Source: Oscillatoriaceae cyanobacterium M7585_C2015_266
GTDB taxonomy: Bacteria; Cyanobacteriota; Cyanobacteriia; Cyanobacteriales; Oscillatoriaceae
Length of the DNA: 64,000 bases
NCBI GenBank assembly: GCA_015295835.1
Contig: DVEG01000018.1
Location: forward strand, 1-64,000
Direction of reading: 5' to 3'
Shown: positions 1 to 7,533 of the stretch, piece by piece
How the letters are laid out: every line of letters starts with the position of its first letter
Numbering within the stretch: position 1 is the stretch's first letter
The notes under the pieces: model-generated
What the model was told of the DNA's origin: nothing
What the model saw: only the letters and a program-made list of their open reading frames with translations
Database searches by the model: none
Position numbers and translations under genes: made by a program

Positions 1-12
1 AATAATTAACTA

Positions 13-130
13 TCCTGGTGCTTTAAGCGTGGTGGAACCACTCCTACTCCATCCCGAACTAGGAGGTGAAACGCTGCAGCGGCGAAGATACTTGGTGGGT
101 GACTGCCTGGGAAAATAGCTCGGTGCCAGG
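13..130 (+). rRNA. rrf: 5S ribosomal RNA
   Basis: This is the 5S rRNA of the large ribosomal subunit. The 5' end (TCCTGGTG) pairs with the 3' end (TGCCAGG) to form helix I, and the conserved internal stretch ending in CATCCCGAACT is present near 50-60. The length of about 118 nt fits the family. The 16S and 23S genes would lie upstream of the window, so this is probably the distal end of an rRNA operon. Exact ends are uncertain by a few bases. Confidence 0.9.
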
Positions 131-140
131 GTGATTTTTG

Positions 141-189
141 AGAGGGAAGCGTCTTCTTTTTAAGAAAAGAGGGCGCTTCTCTGTTTTTG
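141..189 (+). terminator. Rho-independent terminator after 5S rRNA
   Basis: An imperfect inverted repeat pairs AGAG..AAGCG with GGGCGCTTCTCT around a loop near TTTAAG, and a T run follows. It starts about 10 nt after the 5S 3' end, as expected for the terminator of the rRNA operon. Confidence 0.75.
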
Positions 190-339
190 AGTTTAAAAAA
201 CGCAGGAGATGTTGGATTAACGGCAATGCGATCGCACTATGCCCGCATAACGCAAAAAAATGTTTGTGAGTATGTGCAAAACAACTGTAAATTATAAAAT
301 TATAAATAATAAATGGCAATAAAATAAATATAAATAAGG

Positions 340-1110
340 ATGATACAACTGCAAGCTTTAATTTTTGATGTAGATGGAACTCTTGCTGATACGGAGCGAG
401 ATGGTCACCGTGTTGCCTTTAATCGGGCTTTTGCAGAAGCAGGGTTAAATTGGCATTGGGAAGATTCTCTCTACGGTGAACTTTTGGCAATTGCTGGGGG
501 AAAAGAGCGGATTCGTTTTTATTTAAATAAATATTTGCCTGATTTTCAGCCGCCTGATGATTGGGATAAATTTCTTGCTAATTTGCACGCTATCAAAACG
601 AAATACTATGGGCAATTGCTGGCAACTGGTGCGATTCCTCTGCGCCCAGGAGTGAAACGGTTACTGCAAGAGGCACGTGCAAATAACTTACGACTTGCGA
701 TCGCAACTACAAGTGCCTTACCCAATGTTATAGCTCTTCTAAAGCAACATATTTCTCCTGAATGGTTTGAAATAATTGCTGCAGGAGATATCGTTTCCGC
801 CAAAAAACCCGCCCCAGATATCTACCTTTACGTTTTGGAAAAAATGGGATTAACGCCTGATGAATGTCTGGCTTTTGAAGATTCCCATCACGGTTTGCAA
901 GCAGCACTAGCAGCTGGTTTAAAAACGATTATCACTGTTAACAGCTACACCCAAAACCAAGATTTTACAGGTGCCTCCCTAGTAATTGATTGTTTAGGAG
1001 AGCCGGGGCAACCATTTCGCGTTTTAGCTGGAAATAGCGGTGCCGCAACTTACGTTAATTTAGAATTATTACAGCAGTTGCTTCTTTTGCAACCCACAAA
1101 GACAATTTAA
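340..1110 (+). CDS. HAD-superfamily hydrolase, CbbY-like
   Basis: This is a predicted cytoplasmic sugar-phosphate phosphatase or phosphoglucomutase-like hydrolase of HAD subfamily IA. The nucleophile motif DVDGT lies at residues 9-13. The motif II region is TTSALP, the Lys is in the SAKKPAPDIY segment (motif III), and the acidic FEDSHHG (motif IV) follows. The cap domain lies between motifs I and II. At 256 aa the length fits CbbY-type proteins. CbbY relatives dephosphorylate xylulose-1,5-bisphosphate, a Rubisco inhibitor, but the substrate here cannot be read from sequence. The ATG follows TAAGGATG. The gene stands alone after the rRNA operon. Confidence 0.85.
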   Translation: MIQLQALIFDVDGTLADTERDGHRVAFNRAFAEAGLNWHWEDSLYGELLAIAGGKERIRFYLNKYLPDFQPPDDWDKFLANLHAIKTKYYGQLLATGAIPLRPGVKRLLQEARANNLRLAIATTSALPNVIALLKQHISPEWFEIIAAGDIVSAKKPAPDIYLYVLEKMGLTPDECLAFEDSHHGLQAALAAGLKTIITVNSYTQNQDFTGASLVIDCLGEPGQPFRVLAGNSGAATYVNLELLQQLLLLQPTKTI

Positions 1111-1238
1111 AAAAAGTGGTTTTTCCATTTGGCACAAAAATACAACAAAACTTATCCCTATACCATCCCAAAATATACAAATCCTGGCATTTTCCTTTTT
1201 TTTAGCATTCTTCAGTAAATTGTTTTGAGCAGGAGGAT

Positions 1239-1275
1239 GCGATCGCACTTTTTAGGGATTAGGTTATGCGATCGC
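1239..1275. terminator. HIP1-pair hairpin, possible bidirectional terminator
   Basis: Two GCGATCGC octamers at 1239-1246 and 1268-1275 are self-complementary and can pair with each other around a 21-nt loop. The hairpin lies between the 3' ends of the HAD gene and the small minus-strand ORF. Similar arrangements occur at 15747-15788 and 55456-55490. Terminator function is inferred. Confidence 0.35.
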
Positions 1276-1282
1276 TTCTTGT

Positions 1283-1486
1283 TTATTTTTTATCCAACAG
1301 CCCCGCCATCGTCCATACCAAATTGACGACTATAGCTTTGGCAAGCGCTTTCATTTGTGTGTCATCACCATTTTCTTCTTGCTGCTTTTGATCATTTGTT
1401 TCTGTTTCGCAGTTATTCGGAATGGAAACGCCCGCGTTGACTTCTGGCAGTATTTCTGCCGACATTTGCTGTAACTCTTCAGACAT
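1283..1486 (-). CDS. small hypothetical protein (67 aa)
   Basis: I do not recognise a family. The N-terminal two thirds is acidic and rich in Glu, Gln and Asn. The C-terminus has a hydrophobic stretch (AIVVNLVWTMAGLL) that could be an amphipathic or membrane-associated helix before a terminal DKK. An AGGAAA sequence about 10 nt upstream of the ATG could be a ribosome-binding site. The gene is convergent with the HAD hydrolase gene. It could equally be a chance ORF in a gene-poor kilobase. Confidence 0.35.
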   Translation of the reverse strand: MSEELQQMSAEILPEVNAGVSIPNNCETETNDQKQQEENGDDTQMKALAKAIVVNLVWTMAGLLDKK

Positions 1487-2125
1487 CAGCTTGCAATTTC
1501 CTGTTTATCAAATCATGATTTTTGTCGTAGATGCAAGCCACCTTTTCACTAGAAATCAGACTTTTATTTCTGATTTTTAAATTAATCAACCGTAAAAACA
1601 CTGATTTTACCGTTCCTACCACGTATTACAGTCAACCACCCTGATTAATACACTTAATTTATTTTTACTATACTCGCATATTTTTGATAGAGAGTCAAGA
1701 GCTTTAACTGCAGGTGCATTGAGGGTAGGCAAATACCATACTTTTAATTCCGTTTTTTCTACGCAATCTCCACAAAAATTAAAGCGAAGCACAAAGGCAG
1801 TCTAAAAACATCCGCATATTTACGTGTTTTTTAAGTGTTTTTTTTGGATTTAGAAATTTAGCCCTCCCCCTTACCCGTCTGTTGCTATTCATTACAGTAG
1901 TGTTACCCTCTACCCTTACCCTTGAGAAATGCGCCAATTAATCCAAAAATCAAATAAAATCGGGATGATGAATTATAATTTGTCAGCAAGTGGCCAGAGA
2001 AAAAAGTATTGGATTGCCGAACTTTAGGGGATGACAACCCTAGAGAAAATCTAAAATTTAAAGTTTAAAATTTACAAAAGCGCTATCTGAGGGTAGAATA
2101 AAATAATAAGAAACGTAAATCCAAA
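1487..2125. other. intergenic region upstream of hsdM
   Basis: No supported gene. The sequence is AT-rich with a pyrimidine-rich CCCTCCCCCTTACCCG-type tract near 1862-1880. Near 2050-2080 there is a run of overlapping AAATTTAAA-like words just before hsdM. A promoter for hsdM is expected here, but no convincing -35/-10 pair was found. Confidence 0.5.
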
Positions 2126-3703
2126 ATGCCAGCTAAGTACACTGAAATAGAAAAGCGCCTTTGGGCAGCAGCTGATGAACTAAGAGCCAATTCCAAACTA
2201 AAACCGTCAGAATATTCACTGCCGGTGTTGGGGCTGATTTTTTTGCGGTACGCCGAACACAAAGTGTCAACACGCTCCATCCAAGTAATAAAGCGCCAAA
2301 CGGCAGATAATCAAATCAAACCAGTGGGAGGCATACTAAACTTACCGCCAAGTGCCCGCTACTCCCGCCTGCTGCAACTGCCGAAGGGAGCAAATGTCGG
2401 CAAAGCGATCGACGACGCCATGAGGGAGATAGAAGAAGTAAACGAAGATCTCAAAGACGTCTTGCCAAAAAACTATCACCGCATCGACAGCGACATTTTG
2501 CGGGCGTTACTAAAAAACATCAAGATGATCGGCATGGATATCGAAGGAGATGCCTTCGGTAGAATTTACGAGTATTTCTTGGGCAATTTTGCCATGAGCG
2601 AGGGACAAAAAGGGGGAGAATTTTATACCCCGACTTCCCTGGTAAAATTAATCGTAGAAATAATTGAACCGTTTCACGGAAAACTGTTCGATCCCGCCTG
2701 CGGCTCAGGAGGAATGTTTGTACAAAGCGCAACTCTGGTGGAGAAGCGGCGGAAAATAAATCCGAAAAACGAAATTAGCATCTACGGTCAAGATAAAATC
2801 GCAGAGACAGTGCGTCTGTGCCGCCTCAACTTGGCGGTTCACGGCTTAAAAGGAGATATTCGCCACAGCAATACCTACTACGAAGATGTCCACGATAGCG
2901 TTGGCAAGTTCGATTTTGTAATGGCTAATCCACCGTTTAATGTGGATAAAGTGGATAAGGAACGGCTAAAAGGCGATCGCCGCTTTCCTTTTGGAATGCC
3001 TAGAATGGACAATGCCAACTATATCTGGATTCAACTTATCTATAGCGCCCTCAACGAAAATGGGCGAGCAGGATTTGTAATGGCCAACTCAGCCTGCGAT
3101 GTATTAGGCTCAGAGCAAGAAATCCGCCGCCAAATAATTGAGAGTGGAGTAGTAGACGTAATGATAGCAGTCGGACCGTACTTTTTCTATACGGTGCGGC
3201 TGCCGTGCAGTCTATGGTTTTTTGATCGGGCCAAATCTAGAACTCCGCGTCGGGACAAAGTGCTGTTTATTGACGCTAGGCACATTTTCCAAAAACGCGA
3301 TCGCGCCCACCGCGAATTCAGCGAAGAACAAATACAATTTCTTGCCAATATCGTACGTATGTATCGGCAACAGCCGATTGACACCGAATTAATGTCGCAG
3401 CCCATCTACTTACAACCCAACGGCACCGTAGCCAACTGGCAAGAATTATTCCCCGACAATACCTATCGAGATATAGCAGGGCTGTGCAAAGTTGCTACCA
3501 TTGCTGAAATCAGTGAGCAAAATTGGAGCCTTAATCCGGGACGATATGTAGGATTTGCTAGAAGACCAGAAGAAGATATCGATTTAGCCGAAAAATTAGA
3601 AGAGTTAAATGAGCAACTCGTCAAACTAAATTCTGAAGCCCAGGCATTAGAAGAACGAATTGCGGAAAACATATCACTCCTGCTAGAAAGTCTTAAAACT
3701 TAG
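2126..3703 (+). CDS. hsdM: type I restriction-modification system, methyltransferase subunit
   Basis: HsdM transfers a methyl group from S-adenosylmethionine to adenine N6 in the half-sites chosen by HsdS. An N-terminal helical HsdM_N domain (about 1-125) precedes the N6-methylase fold. The SAM-binding motif [10 protein letters not shown] is at residues 189-198 and the catalytic NPPFN is at 268-272. Both are intact, so methylation activity is likely. The C-terminus (about 485-525) is a coiled coil typical for contact with HsdS. The length of 525 aa is normal. The hsdS gene follows after 164 nt, which contain a palindromic repeat. No hsdR is present in the window. Confidence 0.95.
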   Translation: MPAKYTEIEKRLWAAADELRANSKLKPSEYSLPVLGLIFLRYAEHKVSTRSIQVIKRQTADNQIKPVGGILNLPPSARYSRLLQLPKGANVGKAIDDAMREIEEVNEDLKDVLPKNYHRIDSDILRALLKNIKMIGMDIEGDAFGRIYEYFLGNFAMSEGQKGGEFYTPTSLVKLIVEIIEPFHGKLFDPACGSGGMFVQSATLVEKRRKINPKNEISIYGQDKIAETVRLCRLNLAVHGLKGDIRHSNTYYEDVHDSVGKFDFVMANPPFNVDKVDKERLKGDRRFPFGMPRMDNANYIWIQLIYSALNENGRAGFVMANSACDVLGSEQEIRRQIIESGVVDVMIAVGPYFFYTVRLPCSLWFFDRAKSRTPRRDKVLFIDARHIFQKRDRAHREFSEEQIQFLANIVRMYRQQPIDTELMSQPIYLQPNGTVANWQELFPDNTYRDIAGLCKVATIAEISEQNWSLNPGRYVGFARRPEEDIDLAEKLEELNEQLVKLNSEAQALEERIAENISLLLESLKT

Positions 3704-3780
3704 GCAAGTTTAATCAAATATTAAAAATATCTGAATTGCTGAGTGAGGCGGTTAACTTTTCCCTAAAATAATCAATTATT

Positions 3781-3822
3781 AGAAACCCGGTTTCTTTTAG
3801 AAAACGGGTTTTAAAAACCCGT
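3781..3822. repeat. GAAACCCGG-type palindromic repeat between hsdM and hsdS
   Basis: AGAAACCCGGTTTCT is followed by AAAACGGGTTTT and AAAACCCGT, giving nested inverted repeats able to form alternative hairpins. It is one of five related elements in the window (also near 15893, 23684, 31545 and 44007). Its position between hsdM and hsdS could reduce read-through into hsdS. Confidence 0.7.
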
Positions 3823-3867
3823 CTGCACTCATTTATAGGTTGAAAAATTTTTCTTTCCTACTTAATT

Positions 3868-5196
3868 ATGTCGGCACAACTAATCTTGAATCCCTTATCT
3901 TCAAAAGTTACCTCGAAGAAGTCTACACAGTGGACAGAAAAACGCATTGGCGATGTCTGTATTGTGGGAAATGGAACTCACGCTAAAATGAAACGGGTTT
4001 CAGAAGGCGTAATGTACTTAACCGCAAAAAACTTCAAAGAAGACGGGCTGAATTTATCGAGAATTGATTACATTTCAGAAGCAGATTTTAATAAATACTT
4101 TCGGGACAATTCGCAAGCCCTCACAAAACCAGCTGGCGGGGATGTAGTGTTGAGTATTATCGGCACAATCGGGCGGGCTTATTTAGTAAAACCTTATGAG
4201 CGTTTTGGTTTGTCGAGTAGTGTAGCTATTTTAAGACCGAATCGAGAAATTTTGTGGCCAAAATATCTTTATTATTGGGTCAAAGGACCGACTTTTCAAA
4301 ACGCCTTGCGCGGGATTGTCGGAGGGGTAGTTCAGGGGTATGTTAGTCTATTGGCGCTGAAAGCACTGTCTATAAGATACCCCAGTCTTGTCAATCAACG
4401 CAAAATCGCGGCAATTTTATCAGCATATGATGAATTAATTGCTAACAATCAGAAGCGCATTCAGATTTTAGAAAACATGACGCGATCAATTTATCGCGAA
4501 TGGTTTGTTCGCTTCCGCTTTCCAGGAGGGGAAAATATAAAATTGATAGATTCGCCTGTAGGAATGATTCCGGAAAGTTGGGAGGTAAAAAGAATTGAGG
4601 AGGTACTCGAAACTGTAACCGGTGATACTCCTTCTACCAAAAAGCCAGAATTTTGGGAAAATGGAGATATAACCTGGTTTACTCCCTCAGATTTGACAGC
4701 AGCAGGGACGATGTTTGTAACGGATTCTCTCAGAAAAATTACTCAGTTGGGGTTGAAAAAGACAAAAGCACGTATTTTCCCGCCTTATTCGGTAATGATG
4801 ACGTCTAGGGCTACAATTGGCGTGGTGGCAATCAATACTCGCCCTGCTTGTACAAATCAGGGTTTTATTACTTGTATTCCTACGGAAAGACTATCGGCTT
4901 TTTACCTTTATTATTGGCTGGAAGAGAATATCGAAAAAATATCTAGTCTTTCCTCTGGGGCGATGTTTAAAGAAGTGTATCAAAGTAATTTTCGTCAATT
5001 ACCAATCGCTATTCCAGAGCCGAAAATTCACAGTTTATATGTGGAATATGTAAAACCTTTTTGCAAACAAATTGAAATCTTATTAGCCCAAAATGAACAA
5101 CTCAGAATTTGCCGGGATTTATTACTGTCTAAATTGATTTCTGAGGAGATAGACGTGGAAAATTTAGAAGTGGATTTAGACGAAGAAGAAGATTAA
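3868..5196 (+). CDS. hsdS: type I restriction-modification system, specificity subunit
   Basis: HsdS recognises the bipartite DNA target and docks HsdM. The protein has the usual two-half layout. Target recognition domain 1 spans about 20-185 and ends in a conserved helix (QRKIAAILSAYDELIANNQK). TRD2 spans about 235-420 and ends in a second helix (QIEILLAQNEQLRICRDLLL). TRD2 has the typical phrases TPSDLT and SRATIGVVAIN. The length of 442 aa is full size, with no frameshift seen. The target sequence cannot be predicted by eye. The next gene downstream (5378-6937) is convergent, so hsdR does not follow. Confidence 0.93.
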   Translation: MSAQLILNPLSSKVTSKKSTQWTEKRIGDVCIVGNGTHAKMKRVSEGVMYLTAKNFKEDGLNLSRIDYISEADFNKYFRDNSQALTKPAGGDVVLSIIGTIGRAYLVKPYERFGLSSSVAILRPNREILWPKYLYYWVKGPTFQNALRGIVGGVVQGYVSLLALKALSIRYPSLVNQRKIAAILSAYDELIANNQKRIQILENMTRSIYREWFVRFRFPGGENIKLIDSPVGMIPESWEVKRIEEVLETVTGDTPSTKKPEFWENGDITWFTPSDLTAAGTMFVTDSLRKITQLGLKKTKARIFPPYSVMMTSRATIGVVAINTRPACTNQGFITCIPTERLSAFYLYYWLEENIEKISSLSSGAMFKEVYQSNFRQLPIAIPEPKIHSLYVEYVKPFCKQIEILLAQNEQLRICRDLLLSKLISEEIDVENLEVDLDEEED

Positions 5197-5377
5197 AAAT
5201 TTCAAAGGAAAACTCTCAGGTAGCACATTGCAGTTTCCAAGCTGTGCCGGGCTGGCGTCAGATAAGCAACATCTGCACCCGCCCCTGTTTGGTGATGCAA
5301 CAGGAAACATCAGTATAAACTTCTCCAGCTTGCCCGCTGACATCTTTGTAGGTTCTCCAGTAAGTTTATAGGCAAAT

Positions 5378-6937
5378 TTATACCTGATAATCGCCACCTG
5401 AACCGTATTGCCAAGCTTCAAACCAGCGGCGGAGATAATACTGCAATGTAGGAGAGAGCCTTTTAAGCAGTGGCTCGGCTTTAGCTGGCTGTAACGCAAA
5501 CAGAGCACTATAAGCGCCGAGATTAATATAATGTCGCATCCAGTCTAACAATGCTACAAGCCCCAATTGCGGAATTAGCTTTGCAACTAAAGCGGGATGC
5601 GCCAGCGTCGTGCCCAAAAGAGTTTGCGAGAGGGCAGGAAACTGCACGACATCTTGAAGAAATGGCTTGAGTACAGGTTCGCCTAATTCTTCCATTACTT
5701 GAAAGACTGCAGAAAGCAAGCAATTGATTTGCTCAGGATCGACTTTTTGCTCTATGCCTACTGTCATTGCTTTTTGAAACAGCCAAGTGACAGATAAACT
5801 GGGCTGGTAGGGTTGTAGCGCAGACATTGCTTTCTGACTGAGGGAATCTGTTTGCAGGGCTTCATCGATTCCGTTACTGAGACGCTTGAGGTGGCGCAGC
5901 ATTGCCCCAAAGCCGCCAAAACTTAGGGGTGATTGACAGCCGCTACTGTCTCCAACTGCGAGGGTTCGATTCCAAGGTAGTTGCAGCGGGCTTTGACGGT
6001 AGGAGGGAAAGAAACCAAATAGCGCTCGCTGAAATTGCAACTGCTCTAGTTCAATGCCTTGGTATTCCGGCAACAGACGCAGGTATTCTTCAAAAAGAAA
6101 TTCCAAACTAAAACGTTCTTTGCGGGCGTCGAGGTAAGTAAATAAATAGGTAGTGCGCCCGTCTCGTGCCGGGAAGGCTTCCCAAAAATATTGACATTGG
6201 TGCTGAATTGGTGTGAATGAGACGAACAAATCCCCGGTGTCGTTGCGGGGAAACCCTCTAGCGCAACTGCCAACTACTAGACAAATGCCGTCGGGTTTTT
6301 TTCCGCAGCGTGCTTGCCGCACGAGGGGGGAAAAATGCCCCATTGCATCGATTAATAATCTGGTTTTGAAGTTGCTGCTTGCGCTACTGGCTTTTACCAT
6401 TACTCCATCCGGATGAATGACAGCGCTTTCAAAGGGGGTATTTTCAAAAAGTTTGCCTCCGGCTTGCAGAAATCGCAATTTGAGAGCTTCTAATAAATAG
6501 ATGGGATCGACGCCGATATTGAGAATGTCTTTTACCCAAATTTCTACGCCTTTGAAAAAGCTGATGCGGGCTGGGTTATATTCGGTAGCGATCGCTTTTT
6601 CTACTTGCTCTGTTTCCAGCAGCTCTAGCTCCTCAAATACTTTCAGCTCTTTGCGGGATACATTCCATTCTTGTTGCCTGCCCCGCAGCATCCCCCGCTC
6701 GATTAATGCCACTCGCCATCCCCGCACTGCCAGGGCTGCACCGATAAAAATTCCCAAGGTGCCGCCGCAGATGAGTACATCCCAATCTGTTTCTGCTAAA
6801 GGCGTCTGGCTCTGCTCGACGACAACTGGCACGGGCGCGCTGTTTTCTTTGATTGCTTGCCAGAGGCTGTCTGCCCGCCGCAATCCTCCCAAAGCGTCTC
6901 CAGGCAGTTGCCTGAGAATTTTCTCTGTTTGGCTCAT
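5378..6937 (-). CDS. cruP: CruA/CruP-family FAD-dependent lycopene cyclase-like protein
   Basis: This flavoprotein belongs to the CruA/CruP branch of lycopene cyclase homologues found in cyanobacteria and, as CruP, in plants. A dinucleotide-binding Rossmann motif (CGGTLGIFIGAAL, about 57-69) is followed by the strand-end acidic residue E80 and by the REEWN-like segment QQEWNVSRKEL (88-98), which is characteristic of the branch. A second FAD-contact region, AVGDSSGCQSPLSFGG, lies in the C-terminal half. At 519 aa it is closer to CruP than to the longer CruA. Cyclase activity of CruP is disputed, and plant CruP has been linked to oxidative stress. The choice of CruP over CruA is inferred from length. 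The gene is divergent from the PAS kinase gene. Confidence 0.7.
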   Translation of the reverse strand: MSQTEKILRQLPGDALGGLRRADSLWQAIKENSAPVPVVVEQSQTPLAETDWDVLICGGTLGIFIGAALAVRGWRVALIERGMLRGRQQEWNVSRKELKVFEELELLETEQVEKAIATEYNPARISFFKGVEIWVKDILNIGVDPIYLLEALKLRFLQAGGKLFENTPFESAVIHPDGVMVKASSASSNFKTRLLIDAMGHFSPLVRQARCGKKPDGICLVVGSCARGFPRNDTGDLFVSFTPIQHQCQYFWEAFPARDGRTTYLFTYLDARKERFSLEFLFEEYLRLLPEYQGIELEQLQFQRALFGFFPSYRQSPLQLPWNRTLAVGDSSGCQSPLSFGGFGAMLRHLKRLSNGIDEALQTDSLSQKAMSALQPYQPSLSVTWLFQKAMTVGIEQKVDPEQINCLLSAVFQVMEELGEPVLKPFLQDVVQFPALSQTLLGTTLAHPALVAKLIPQLGLVALLDWMRHYINLGAYSALFALQPAKAEPLLKRLSPTLQYYLRRWFEAWQYGSGGDYQV

Positions 6938-7533
6938 GGTATGGTCTATGGTTTTGAGATGTTTTGCTTAAATGTGATCGCTCTTGACAAATTTTACTAT
7001 ATCCGTTAATATAACTCCTCTCTTCTTATTAAATCCTAGACAGTATATCTAATTTTATTAAGTTTTATTTAAACAGAAATTGTCACCTACTATTTATTTT
7101 AGAGCATCAATCCTTAATAAATACTTAAGTACTGATTTGTTTTTTCCCGGCTATGTTATAATGCAGCTGCGTGTTGATACCTAAGGTTTTATTTTTTAGA
7201 TTTTCTCCTCAAAGTAAATCTATGCTTGATTCAGCAAGCATTGTAGTATTTTAAATTATTGCATTTATTTAAAAAGGAGTAATATTAAGTTTTGAGACAA
7301 AAGCAGAAAATAAAGCTGTAGGAATATTTGCAAATTATTAAAACTTAAATTAAAATTTATCAAGATAAAAGAAAAAGGCTTAAATTTTCAGGGAGTTAAG
7401 CAAAACTTAGACAAAGTCAGGGAAGTGGGTGCGTCAGGCAGAAACAAAAAAAATACAACCCGCTCGGGCTGATAAACACCGCTACTAGAGCAGAATGAAT
7501 ACTACCCGTAGCAGGGAAGAGGAGAAATAATAT
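6938..7533. other. intergenic region between cruP and the multi-PAS kinase
   Basis: No supported gene in about 600 nt. The region separates divergent genes and should carry both promoters. A TATAAT hexamer at 7157-7162 is preceded by TTGTTT at 7137-7142, but the 14-nt spacing is too short for a confident promoter call. The DNA is AT-rich with several short A/T runs. Confidence 0.45.

Noticed and set aside
5955-5975. tRNA-like GGTTCGATTCC word
   Set aside because: The word lies within the cruP coding frame and there is no acceptor stem or cloverleaf around it.
6501-6971. Plus-strand 156-codon ORF inside cruP
   Set aside because: It is antisense to a well-supported flavoprotein gene and is Ser-rich, as expected for an antisense frame.
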